From NCBI RefSeq assembly GCF_900114565.1, contig NZ_FOTM01000007.1, forward strand, positions 1 through 64,000: a stretch of 64,000 bases of DNA. The letters are read 5' to 3'. Within the stretch, counting starts at the first letter, position 1. The number at the start of each line of letters is the position of its first letter. A program made the position numbers and the translations under genes. The notes under the pieces are model-generated. The model was not told where the DNA came from and did not search any database. It saw only the letters and a list, made by a program, of their open reading frames with translations. Positions 37,892-46,973 of the stretch are shown here, piece after piece. This DNA is from Leifsonia sp. CL147 (GTDB taxonomy: Bacteria > Actinomycetota > Actinomycetes > Actinomycetales > Microbacteriaceae).

Positions 37892-38306
37892 CCCGCTCCC
37901 GCAGAGTCATCAGCCGCGCGCAGGGCGCGCCCGTCAACGGTCCACGACTGCGGATCGCCAGGCGGTCGCGCCCTGCCCCGGAGATATCCCGCTCGAACGC
38001 GTGCGTCAGCAGGTGCAGGTAGAAGGCGAGCAGGCGCGCCGTCTCGTCCCGCACCTCTTGCTCCGGGCCCGTGAGCTCGAGATCCTCGACCCAGCGCTGC
38101 AGCCCCGCGAAGGTGATGCGCAGGTGGAGGGCGTTCCGCGCGTCCGCAGCACTGGGTACCGTGTCGTCCTGACAGCGCGTCAAGAGCCGTTCGGCGTCGA
38201 CCGCAGCGCGAACGCCCTCGTCCAGGAGGGCCAGCAGGCTCAGCGTGCCGACGGCCTCCCCCAGTTCGCGCGGGAGATCGCTGCGATCGTCCCGTGAGCC
38301 ACGCAT
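37872..38306 (-). CDS. Hypothetical protein with a palindromic promoter/leader
   Basis: A 144-residue protein I do not recognise. It is mostly helical, charged (many Arg, Asp, Glu), with Leu-rich stretches at about residues 20-35 and 90-110, and no signal or membrane segment. Evidence that it is real: an excellent ribosome-binding site (TAGGAGG, seven bases before ATG 38306), G/C-rich third positions and a TACACT -10 upstream. It lies 48 bases after rbpA on the same strand and overlaps pgl tail to tail by 20 bases. The leader is covered by a 23-base palindrome. Confidence 0.7.
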   Translation of the reverse strand: MRGSRDDRSDLPRELGEAVGTLSLLALLDEGVRAAVDAERLLTRCQDDTVPSAADARNALHLRITFAGLQRWVEDLELTGPEQEVRDETARLLAFYLHLLTHAFERDISGAGRDRLAIRSRGPLTGAPCARLMTLRERVSSWAR

Positions 38307-38311
38307 CCACG

Positions 38312-38334
38312 ACCTCCTACCCGTGGTAGGAAGT
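38312..38334. promoter_or_regulatory. 23-base palindrome over -10 and RBS of the hypothetical gene
   Basis: ACCTCCTACC-CGT-GGTAGGAAGT pairs over ten positions with one mismatch. On the minus strand it begins inside TACACT (38337-38332), a -10-like element, and ends in the GGAGG of the ribosome-binding site. It could be a repressor operator, possibly autoregulatory, or an RNA hairpin masking the ribosome-binding site. Confidence 0.6.
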
Positions 38335-38354
38335 GTAGCCGCACGCTGGGTCTT

Positions 38355-38726
38355 CTACGCCTCGGTGCTCGTGGGACGGCCGCGACGGGCGCGCAGCTGG
38401 TTGAGGGCGTCTTCGAGCAGCTGCTCCGCCTCTTCTTCGCTGCGACGCTCCTTCACGTAGGCGAGGTGCGTCTTGTACGGCTCCGCCTTCGCCACCGACG
38501 GCGGGTTCTCCTTGTCGCGGCCGGCCGGGAGGCCGGATGACGGAGAGTCGATGATGTCGGGGATCTCCTCCTCGGGGAGGTTCGCCGCGAAGTAGCGGAC
38601 GGTCTCATTGCCGAGCGCGTCCCAGTACGAGATGGCGATCCGATCGGCGTGGAAGCCGCGGTCCTGCTCGCCCATGGGGCCGGCGCCGACGCGCGAGCCG
38701 CGGATTGCACTGCCTCCGGAAGCCAT
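38355..38726 (-). CDS. rbpA: RNA polymerase-binding protein RbpA
   Basis: A 123-residue RbpA, an actinobacterial protein that binds RNA polymerase and the principal sigma factor and helps open promoters. The N-terminal SGGSAIRGSRVGAGPMGE and the core beta-barrel region with Tyr-rich ISYWDALGN and the C-terminal sigma-interaction region KTHLAYVKERRSEEEAEQLL are present. It follows secG by 27 bases on the same strand. The ATG at 38726 has GAAGGAGA seven or so bases upstream. Confidence 0.93.
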   Translation of the reverse strand: MASGGSAIRGSRVGAGPMGEQDRGFHADRIAISYWDALGNETVRYFAANLPEEEIPDIIDSPSSGLPAGRDKENPPSVAKAEPYKTHLAYVKERRSEEEAEQLLEDALNQLRARRGRPTSTEA

Positions 38727-38753
38727 GCTGTGTCTCCTTCTACCGTGGTGCGC

Positions 38754-38999
38754 TTACGCGCTGAATTTGGTGATCAGACCGAGCACGACGATGCACGTGA
38801 TCCAGATCAGGCCCAGGATCACGGTGATCCGGTTGAGGTTGCGCTCGGCCACACCGGAGGCGCCGAGGTTGGAGGTGACGCCGCCGCCGAACATGTCGGA
38901 CAGTCCGCCGCCGCGGCCCTTGTGCAGAAGGATGAGAAGCGTCAGCAGGAGGCTGGTGATGCCCAGCAGCACCTGCAGGACGACCTGGAGAATCAGCAC
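38754..38999 (-). CDS. secG: Preprotein translocase subunit SecG
   Basis: An 81-residue subunit of the SecYEG channel. Two membrane segments (about residues 2-24 and 55-76) flank the conserved loop HKGRGGGLSDMFGG. The GTG at 38999 was chosen because GAAAGG lies seven bases upstream and the longer reading adds a charged stretch not seen in SecG. It belongs to the gap-pgk-tpiA-secG cluster. Confidence 0.93.
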   Translation of the reverse strand: MLILQVVLQVLLGITSLLLTLLILLHKGRGGGLSDMFGGGVTSNLGASGVAERNLNRITVILGLIWITCIVVLGLITKFSA

Positions 39000-39069
39000 G
39001 GGGAACCTTTCGGAAAGCGACCGGGCGACGCCCGGGGAAACCAACGACCAGTATAACGTGCGGTGCTCG

Positions 39070-39873
39070 TCAGAGCCCGACGTGCTTCTGATACCGGACG
39101 ATGGCCGCGAACTCGTTCACGTCGAGGCTCGCACCGCCGACCAGCGCGCCGTCCACGTTGGGCTCGCGCATGAAGGCCGCGATGTTGCCCGACTTCACCG
39201 ATCCGCCGTAGAGGATGCGCGTCGTGGCTGCGACATCGTCGCCCAGCAGCTCCACGATGACGCCGCGAAGCGCCGCCGCGACCTGCTCGGCCTGCTCGGG
39301 CGTGGCGGCCTGGCCGGAGCCGATCGCCCAGACCGGCTCGTACGCCACCACGAAGTCGGCGGCAGAGTCGACCTTCGAGAGCGCGGCGCGGAGCTGAGCG
39401 ACGGGCACGGCGCTGGCGCCGTGCGTCTCCAGGTCTTCCGCCGTCTCACCGACGCAGATGATCGGGGCGATGTTGTGCGACAGGGCCGCAGCGACCTTGG
39501 CCGCCACCTGCTCGTCGGTCTCGGCGTGCAGCGTCCGCCGCTCGGAGTGCCCGATGATGACGTAGCGCGATTCGAGCGCCTCGAGGAACGCGGCCGAGAT
39601 CTCGCCGGTGTAGGCACCGGACTCGTGCTCGGAGACATCCTGCCCGCCGAAGGCGAGCGGCAGCTTGTCGGCCGCCACGAGCGTCTGCACGCTGCGAAGA
39701 TCCGTGAACGGCGGGAACACCGCCACCTCGACGCTCGAGAAGTCGTGGTGCGCATCCTTCAGCGTCCACGCCAGCTTCTGCACGAACGCGATCGCCTGCA
39801 GGTGATCCAGGTTCATCTTCCAGTTGCCGGCGATGAGCGGGACCCGCCGCACCGAGGGGCTCACTGCTGCCAT
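39070..39873 (-). CDS. tpiA: Triosephosphate isomerase
   Basis: A 267-residue TIM-barrel enzyme. Lys19 in GNWKMN, His109 in IIGHSERR and catalytic Glu179 in AYEPVWAIG are present, and GGSVK closes the phosphate site. The ATG at 39873 overlaps the end of pgk by 13 bases, so it is translated from within the pgk tail. Confidence 0.97.
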   Translation of the reverse strand: MAAVSPSVRRVPLIAGNWKMNLDHLQAIAFVQKLAWTLKDAHHDFSSVEVAVFPPFTDLRSVQTLVAADKLPLAFGGQDVSEHESGAYTGEISAAFLEALESRYVIIGHSERRTLHAETDEQVAAKVAAALSHNIAPIICVGETAEDLETHGASAVPVAQLRAALSKVDSAADFVVAYEPVWAIGSGQAATPEQAEQVAAALRGVIVELLGDDVAATTRILYGGSVKSGNIAAFMREPNVDGALVGGASLDVNEFAAIVRYQKHVGL

Positions 39874-41078
39874 CCGAGGACCTCCAGACCGGGGAGACGT
39901 TTGCCTTCGAGGAACTCGAGGCTGGCGCCTCCGCCCGTCGAGATGTGACCGAACTGGTCGTCGCTGAAGCCGAGCGCACGCACGGCCGCAGCCGAGTCGC
40001 CTCCGCCGACCACGCTGAGGCCGTCGACCTCGGTGAGAGCCTGCGCGACCGCCTTGGTGCCCGCCGCGAAGGAGCTAAGCTCGAACACGCCCATCGGGCC
40101 GTTCCAGAACACCGTCTTCGAGCGCCGGACGTACTCGGAGAACAGCTCCGCCGTCTCCGGGCCAATGTCGAGCCCGAGGCCCTTCTCGGCCCAGTCGGTG
40201 TCCTCGATCGCGTCGACCGGACGCACGACGTGCTCCGCATCCGCACCGAACTTCGAGGCGACCACGACGTCACGCGGCAGCACAATCTCGACGCCGAGCT
40301 CCTCGGCCTTGGCCAGGTAGCCCTTCACCGTGTCGATCTGATCGGCCTCGAGCAGGCTCGAGCCGACCTTCAGGCCCTGTGCCGCGAGGAAGGTGAACAG
40401 CATCCCGCCGCCGATCAGCAGCGAGTCGACCTTCGGAAGCAGATGCCCGATGACCCCGAGCTTGTCGGAGACCTTCGAACCGCCGAGCACCACCGCGTAG
40501 GGGCGCTCCGGGTTCTCGGTCAGCCGGTCGAGCACCTCGAGCTCGGCCTGGATGAGCGTGCCGGCAGCGCTCGGAAGCAGCTGCGCGAGCTCGTAGACGC
40601 TCGCCTGCTTGCGGTGGACGACACCGAAGCCGTCCGAGACGAAGGCGTCGCCGAAGGCGGCCAGCTTCTCGGCGAACGCCTTCCGCTCCGCCTCGTCCTT
40701 CGCGGTCTCCCCCGGGTTGAACCGGAGGTTCTCCAGCAGGGCGACGTCGCCGTCCGCCAGGCCGGCGACGGCATCCTGAGCGGCACCGCCCACCGTGTCG
40801 GACGCGAACGTCACGGGCGAGCCGAGCAGCTCGGAGAGCCGCTGGGCGACCGGCGCCAGGCTGTACCGGGCGTCGGTCGCGCCCTCCGGACGGCCGAGGT
40901 GGGAGATGACGACCACCTTCGCACCCTGGTTGATCAGGGCGTTGAGGGTGGGGATCGACGCTCGCACGCGGCCGTCGTCCGTGATCGTCGCGCCCTCGAG
41001 GGGCACGTTGAGATCACAGCGGACGACGACGCGCTTTCCGGCGAGCGAACCGAGTGAGTCGAGGGTACGGAGCGTCAC
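39861..41078 (-). CDS. pgk: Phosphoglycerate kinase
   Basis: A 405-residue kinase making ATP from 1,3-bisphosphoglycerate. RCDLNVP (residues 20-26) begins the substrate side, and the C-terminal GGGDSAAAV segment forms the nucleotide site. The start is GTG 41078, 15 bases after gap. Length is normal. Confidence 0.97.
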   Translation of the reverse strand: MTLRTLDSLGSLAGKRVVVRCDLNVPLEGATITDDGRVRASIPTLNALINQGAKVVVISHLGRPEGATDARYSLAPVAQRLSELLGSPVTFASDTVGGAAQDAVAGLADGDVALLENLRFNPGETAKDEAERKAFAEKLAAFGDAFVSDGFGVVHRKQASVYELAQLLPSAAGTLIQAELEVLDRLTENPERPYAVVLGGSKVSDKLGVIGHLLPKVDSLLIGGGMLFTFLAAQGLKVGSSLLEADQIDTVKGYLAKAEELGVEIVLPRDVVVASKFGADAEHVVRPVDAIEDTDWAEKGLGLDIGPETAELFSEYVRRSKTVFWNGPMGVFELSSFAAGTKAVAQALTEVDGLSVVGGGDSAAAVRALGFSDDQFGHISTGGGASLEFLEGKRLPGLEVLGWQQ

Positions 41079-41093
41079 GTCGGCTGCCGCGGC

Positions 41094-42110
<1,017 letters not shown>

Positions 42111-42175
42111 TTACTCGATGGGCGCCGCAGGGCGCACTTTGGTTAGGTGGGTGTGGGTATGTGTGGCGGACTCGA

Positions 42176-42202
42176 CGTCCCGGGAGGATCCCTCCCGGGA
42201 CG
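42176..42202 (-). terminator. Terminator hairpin downstream of sodA
   Basis: CGTCCCGGGAGG (42176-42187) pairs perfectly with CCTCCCGGGACG (42191-42202) over a three-base loop. It starts ten bases after the sodA stop and separates sodA from gap. No U-tract follows. Confidence 0.85.
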
Positions 42203-42211
42203 CCATCCTGG

Positions 42212-42838
42212 TTACGACAGTAGCAGGAGACCCGCGGTCTTCTCGCGCGCCCGGAGGAAGCGGTCGTTCACATCGGCCCAGTTGGTGATGTTCCAGAACG
42301 CCTTGACGTAGTCGGCCTTCACGTTGACGTAATCGAGGTAGAAGGCGTGCTCCCACATGTCGAGCATGAGCAGTGGGACGGTCGCGGCGGCGAGGTTGCC
42401 CTGGTGGTCGTACAGCTGCTCGATGATCAGCTTCTGGCCCAGGGAGTCCCAGGCGAGGATGGACCAGCCCGAGCCCTGGATGCCGAGGGCCGACGCCGTG
42501 AAGTGCGCGCGGAACTTGTCGAACGAGCCGAAGAACTCGTCGATGGCCGCGGCCAGCTCGCCGGCCGGACGGTCGCCGCCGTCCGGGGACAGGTTGTTCC
42601 AGAACACGGTGTGGTTCACGTGGCCGGCGAGGTTGAACGCGAGGTCCTTCTGCAGCTTGTTGACGTTCGCGAGGTCGTCGGCGTCGCGGGCCTCCGCGAG
42701 CTTCGCGATGGCGGTGTTGGCGCCGTCCACATACGTCTTGTGGTGCTTGTCGTGGTGCAGTTCCATGATCCGGCCGCTGATGCTCGGCTCGAGCGCCGAG
42801 TAGTCGTACGGAAGGTCCGGCAGGGTGTAGTCAGCCAT
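42212..42838 (-). CDS. sodA: Superoxide dismutase, Mn/Fe family
   Basis: A 208-residue cytoplasmic dismutase. Metal ligands are His28, His76, Asp160 and His164 (in [16 protein letters not shown] and [11 protein letters not shown]). Gln121 in GIQGSGW is in the position typical of the Mn-type enzymes. The ATG at 42838 has GGAGATG just upstream. It sits between whiA and gap, an unusual insertion in an otherwise conserved cluster, with its own terminator. A palindrome GACTC-ATC-GAGTC (42870-42882) overlaps a TAGACT box in its promoter region. Confidence 0.95.
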   Translation of the reverse strand: MADYTLPDLPYDYSALEPSISGRIMELHHDKHHKTYVDGANTAIAKLAEARDADDLANVNKLQKDLAFNLAGHVNHTVFWNNLSPDGGDRPAGELAAAIDEFFGSFDKFRAHFTASALGIQGSGWSILAWDSLGQKLIIEQLYDHQGNLAAATVPLLMLDMWEHAFYLDYVNVKADYVKAFWNITNWADVNDRFLRAREKTAGLLLLS

Positions 42839-42869
42839 TACTCATCTCCACTGTTGTTGTGATTCGAGC

Positions 42870-42884
42870 GACTCATCGAGTCTA
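42870..42884 (-). promoter_or_regulatory. Palindrome overlapping a TAGACT box upstream of sodA
   Basis: GACTC-ATC-GAGTC (42870-42882) is a perfect palindrome. On the minus strand it overlaps TAGACT (42884-42879), a possible -10 for sodA. A redox or metal regulator could bind here; none is identifiable. Confidence 0.35.
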
Positions 42885-42977
42885 CTGGGAGCAACCCGGG
42901 CGGCCGCCGGAAGCTTCCAGGCGGCCGGAAAGCGTTCCTGTCGGACGCTGCCCGATCGGGCGCTGCCCCATCGAAAC

Positions 42978-43958
42978 CTACACCTCGTCCAAATCGGCGG
43001 GGAGGCTCGCCTCCGTGCCCGGGATGCCGAGGTCGGCGGCGCGCTTGTCGGCCATCGCGAGGAGGCGGCGGATGCGGCCGGCCACGGCATCCTTCGTCAT
43101 CGGCGGGTCGGCGTAGTGGCCGAGCTCGTCGAGGCTGGCCTCGCGGTGCGCCAGGCGCAGCTCGCCCGCGTAGCTCAGGTGCTGGGGAACCTCCGGGCCG
43201 AGGATCTCGAGGGCGCGCTCCACACGGGCGCAGGCCGCGACGGCGGCCTGGGCGGAGCGGCGCAGGTTGGCGTCGTCGAAGTTGACGAGGCGGTTCGCGT
43301 TCGCGCGGACCTCGCGCCGCTGGCGCAGCTCCTCCCAGTTGGACACCGTCTCCGACGCGCCCATCGCCACGAGCATGGCGCTGATGGCCTCGCCGTCGCG
43401 GATGACCACCCGGTGGACGCCGCGCACCTCGCGGGCCTTCGCGGAGATCCCGATCCGGCCCGCGGCTCCGACCAGGGCCATCGCGGCCTCGTTGCCGGGG
43501 CAGGTGACCTCCAGGGCGGCGGAGCGACCCGGGTCGGTGAGCGAGCCGTGCGCGAGGAAGGCACCGCGCCAGACGGCGGCCAGCTCCTCGCGGGTTCCGG
43601 TGGTGAGGCGGTTCGGGAGGCCGCGGATCGGCCGGCGGCGGGCATCCAGGAGGCCGGTCTGGCGCGCCAGGGTCTCACCGCCCTCGAGGACCCGCACGAG
43701 GTACTGGCTGGTCCGCCGCAGGCCCGAGGCCGAGGTGACGGAGACGTCGCTGCGGACGCCGTACAGCTCGGCGAGGTCTTTCCGCACGCGGCGGGCGAGT
43801 TCGGGAGTGTCCAGCTCGCTCTCCACCGCGATCCGGCCGCCGATCAGGTGCAGACCGCCGGAGAACCGGAGGATGGTCGCCAGCTCTGCTGCCCGGACCG
43901 TGGTCTTGCCGACCTCGATCTTGGTGAGCTCTTCCTTGACGTCGGCGGTGAGAGCCAA
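42978..43958 (-). CDS. whiA: DNA-binding protein WhiA
   Basis: A 326-residue WhiA with an N-terminal LAGLIDADG-like domain and a C-terminal helix-turn-helix. In Streptomyces WhiA controls sporulation septation; it is conserved in non-sporulating Gram-positives, where it affects division. The start is TTG at 43958: AAGGAA lies six bases upstream and [11 protein letters not shown] matches the usual N-terminus. It follows rapZ directly by 55 bases; the yvcK-type gene normally between them is absent. Confidence 0.94.
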   Translation of the reverse strand: MALTADVKEELTKIEVGKTTVRAAELATILRFSGGLHLIGGRIAVESELDTPELARRVRKDLAELYGVRSDVSVTSASGLRRTSQYLVRVLEGGETLARQTGLLDARRRPIRGLPNRLTTGTREELAAVWRGAFLAHGSLTDPGRSAALEVTCPGNEAAMALVGAAGRIGISAKAREVRGVHRVVIRDGEAISAMLVAMGASETVSNWEELRQRREVRANANRLVNFDDANLRRSAQAAVAACARVERALEILGPEVPQHLSYAGELRLAHREASLDELGHYADPPMTKDAVAGRIRRLLAMADKRAADLGIPGTEASLPADLDEV

Positions 43959-44013
43959 TCGGATTCCTTACTGTCTCAAGGCGGGGGTGGCGCCGTGGAG
44001 GGATGAGCCGTGA

Positions 44014-44904
44014 TCATTCGCGGCCGAGGTCGCGGTGCTTGGTGTTCACCGCCAGACCGGGGAAACTGCGCAACCGTGCCGCGAGCTCTTCCGCAATCGC
44101 GACGGACCGGTGTTTTCCGCCAGTGCAGCCTATCGCGATCAGAGCGTGCCGTTTGTTCTCGCGGTGATAGCCGCTCATGATCGGCCGCAGGGCCGAGACG
44201 TAGGCCTGGATGAACTCGTCCGCGCCGTCCTGGGTCAGGACGTAGTCGCGCACGACCTCGTCCAGCCCGGTATGCGGGCGGAGCTCGGGATTCCAGAACG
44301 GGTTGGGAAGGAAGCGCGCGTCGGCCACCATGTCGGCGTCCGCCGGGAGTCCGTACTTGAAGCCGAAGCTCATGACGGTCACCTGCACATCCGCTGCGTT
44401 CTCCACGGCGAAGGTGTCGGTGATGTTGGTGGCCAGCTGGTGGATGTTGAGATCGGAGGTGTCGACGATGATGTCGCTCGCCTCCCGGATCTCGCGCAGC
44501 CGGGTGCGCTCCGCCGAGATGCCGTCGAGGATGGTGCCGTTGCCCTGGAGCGGATGCGGACGCCGCACCTGCTCGAAGCGCCGGACCAGCACCGCATCGG
44601 ACGCCTCCAGGAACAGGACGCGCACCTGGGTGCCCTCGCGCAGGCTCTGGATCATGTCGCGGAGGTCCACGAAGAAGTTGCGGCCGCGCACATCCACCAC
44701 CGCGGCGATGCGCGGGAGCCCGGACTCGGCGCGGTTGGCGAGTTCGATCAGCGGGCGGAGCATCTGGGGCGGGAGGTTGTCGACGACGTACCAGTCGAGG
44801 TCCTCCAGCGCGTTCGCGACCGTCGAGCGGCCGGCGCCCGACATCCCGGTGACGATGAGCACCTCCTGCTGCTCGGCGCTCACGACAGTCTCGTCGGTGG
44901 CCAT
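44014..44904 (-). CDS. rapZ: RapZ/YvcJ-family nucleotide-binding protein
   Basis: A 296-residue RapZ-type NTPase. Walker A is GMSGAGRST (residues 20-28), with Arg in place of the usual Lys as in other actinobacteria, and the C-terminal CTGGKHRSV motif is intact. In E. coli RapZ is an RNase adaptor for glucosamine-6-phosphate control; the actinobacterial function is uncertain. The ATG at 44904 is 36 bases after uvrC, in the same operon. Confidence 0.92.
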   Translation of the reverse strand: MATDETVVSAEQQEVLIVTGMSGAGRSTVANALEDLDWYVVDNLPPQMLRPLIELANRAESGLPRIAAVVDVRGRNFFVDLRDMIQSLREGTQVRVLFLEASDAVLVRRFEQVRRPHPLQGNGTILDGISAERTRLREIREASDIIVDTSDLNIHQLATNITDTFAVENAADVQVTVMSFGFKYGLPADADMVADARFLPNPFWNPELRPHTGLDEVVRDYVLTQDGADEFIQAYVSALRPIMSGYHRENKRHALIAIGCTGGKHRSVAIAEELAARLRSFPGLAVNTKHRDLGRE

Positions 44905-44940
44905 AGACCGGTCTCCTCCGCTCCGTGGGGTGACACCAGC

Positions 44941-46965
44941 CTAGCGACTGGATGCCGCGGGCAGGCTCCCCTCGCTGTTCGCGAGCCTCTCGAAGATCGC
45001 CGCGGCGAGCGTCGGGCCGACTCCGCGGACCTCGGCGATCTGCGCCGGCGTGGCTTTGCGCAGCTGCGCCACCGAGCCGAAGTGCTTCAGCAGCTCCTTC
45101 ACGCGAGCGGGGCCGAGGCCCGGGATCTCGGCGAGGACGCTCCCGATGTCGCGCTTCCGGCGGGCCCGCTGGTAGGTGATCGCGAAGCGGTGCGCCTCGT
45201 CGCGGAGCCGCTGGATGAGGAACAGCGCGTCGCTGTTCCGCGGCAGGATGACCGGGAAGTCGGAGTCGGGCAGCCAGATCTCCTCGAGCCGCTTGGCGAT
45301 GCCGGCGAGCTGGATCCCGGTCACGCCGGACTCGTCGAGGGCCCGCTTGGCGGCGGCGACCTGCGGCTGGCCGCCGTCGACGATGAGGAGGTTCGGCGGG
45401 TACGAGAACTTGCGCCGACGGCGTTCGGAGCCGTCCACGACCTCGTCCGCACCGGCTGCGCCCTCCGCGTCGAGCGCCGTGTCCTCGGCCAGCTGGTCCT
45501 CGGCCGCCTCAGCCGCCGTCCGGGGCGCCGACGCCTCCGCCGTGTCGCCCTTCAGGTACGCCAGCCGACGGGAGATCACCTGATGGATCGACTCCGTGTC
45601 GTCCGTGGACTCGGGGATGCTGAAGCGCCGGTACTGGTCCTTGCGGGGCAGGCCGTCCTCGAACACCACCATCGAGGCGACGATGTTCGTGCCGCTGAGG
45701 TGCGAGACGTCGTAGCACTCCATCCGCAGGGGTGCGTCGTCCATCCCCAGAGCATCCTGGATGTCGTTCAGCGCCTTCGACCGGGCGACGAAGTCGGAGC
45801 TGCGCCGGGTCTTGTAGAGGATGAGCGCGTTCTTGGCGTTCATCTCGACCGTCTGCGCGAGGGCCGCCTTCTCGCCGCGCTGCGCCGTCTTCAGCTCGAC
45901 CCGGCCGGTGTGCCGGCCCCGGGGCGCGGAGGGGTCGGGCGTCTCCCGGCGGCGCTGGGTGAGCCAGAGCTCGAGCTCTGCGGTGTCCTCCGGCAATTCG
46001 GGGACGAGGATCTCGCGCGGCGGGGCGTCCGGTCCGTCGTACGCGTTCTGCACGACCGTCTCGACGAGTTCGCCGAGGCTGACGTCGAGCTCCTTGTCGA
46101 CCACCCAGCTCCGGACGCCGCGCACCCGCCCGCCACGGACGATGAACTGCGTCACCGCGGCCGCGAGCTCGTCGTGCGCGATGCCGAAGACGTCGGCATC
46201 CACACTGTCGGTCAGGACGACCGCGCTCTTGCCGAGCACGCCCTCGAGCGCCTGGATCGCATCCCGGTGGCGGGCGGCCGCCTCGTAGTCGAGGGTGCTC
46301 GCCGCCTGCCTCATCTTCTCGGTCAGGTCGCGGAGATAGCCGCTGTCGTTTCCGGCCATGAACGAGGCGAAGTCGATCGCGAGGGACTTGTGGTCCTCCG
46401 GCGTGATGCGGCCGACGCAGGGCGCCGCGCACTTCCCGATGTCGCCGAGGAGGCACGGGCGGCCGGTCAGCTCGGCACGGCGGTAGACGCCGTCGGAACA
46501 GCTCCGCATCGGGAACGCCTTGAGCATGAGGTCGACTGTCTCGCGGATCGCCCACACCTTCGTGTACGGGCCGAAGTAGCGCGCGTCCGGGATGTTGCGG
46601 TTGCGCGTGATCATCACGCGCGGGACGCGGTCCCCGAGCGTCACGGCCAGGTACGGGTAGGTCTTGTCGTCGCGGAACTTGACGTTGAAGGGCGGGTTGA
46701 ACTCCTTGATCCAGGTGTACTCGAGCTGGAGGGCCTCGTACTCGGTGCCCACGACCGTCCACTCGACGCTCGCCGCAGTGGTGACCATCCGGCGGGTGCG
46801 CTCGTGGAGGCTGCGCAGCGGCTGGAAGTAGTTGCTCAGGCGCGCGCGGAGATTCTTCGCCTTGCCCACGTAGAGCACGCGGCGGTTCTTGTCGCGGAAC
46901 CGGTACACACCCGGCTGGGTGGGGATCTCGCCGGCCTTCGGCCGGTAGCTGACGGTGTCGGCCAC
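44941..46965 (-). CDS. uvrC: Excinuclease ABC subunit C
   Basis: A 674-residue UvrC that makes both incisions in nucleotide excision repair. GIY-YIG motifs are GVYRF (residues 19-23) and YVGKAKNLR (32-40), a UVR motif near 200-235 binds UvrB, and the C-terminus has the RNase H-like nuclease plus helix-hairpin-helix ([13 protein letters not shown]). An Asp/Glu/Ala-rich insert near 475-520 interrupts the middle. The start is GTG 46965, eight bases after uvrA, so both fall under the SOS promoter of uvrA. Confidence 0.96.
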   Translation of the reverse strand: MADTVSYRPKAGEIPTQPGVYRFRDKNRRVLYVGKAKNLRARLSNYFQPLRSLHERTRRMVTTAASVEWTVVGTEYEALQLEYTWIKEFNPPFNVKFRDDKTYPYLAVTLGDRVPRVMITRNRNIPDARYFGPYTKVWAIRETVDLMLKAFPMRSCSDGVYRRAELTGRPCLLGDIGKCAAPCVGRITPEDHKSLAIDFASFMAGNDSGYLRDLTEKMRQAASTLDYEAAARHRDAIQALEGVLGKSAVVLTDSVDADVFGIAHDELAAAVTQFIVRGGRVRGVRSWVVDKELDVSLGELVETVVQNAYDGPDAPPREILVPELPEDTAELELWLTQRRRETPDPSAPRGRHTGRVELKTAQRGEKAALAQTVEMNAKNALILYKTRRSSDFVARSKALNDIQDALGMDDAPLRMECYDVSHLSGTNIVASMVVFEDGLPRKDQYRRFSIPESTDDTESIHQVISRRLAYLKGDTAEASAPRTAAEAAEDQLAEDTALDAEGAAGADEVVDGSERRRRKFSYPPNLLIVDGGQPQVAAAKRALDESGVTGIQLAGIAKRLEEIWLPDSDFPVILPRNSDALFLIQRLRDEAHRFAITYQRARRKRDIGSVLAEIPGLGPARVKELLKHFGSVAQLRKATPAQIAEVRGVGPTLAAAIFERLANSEGSLPAASSR

Positions 46966-46973
46966 GGCGCGCC

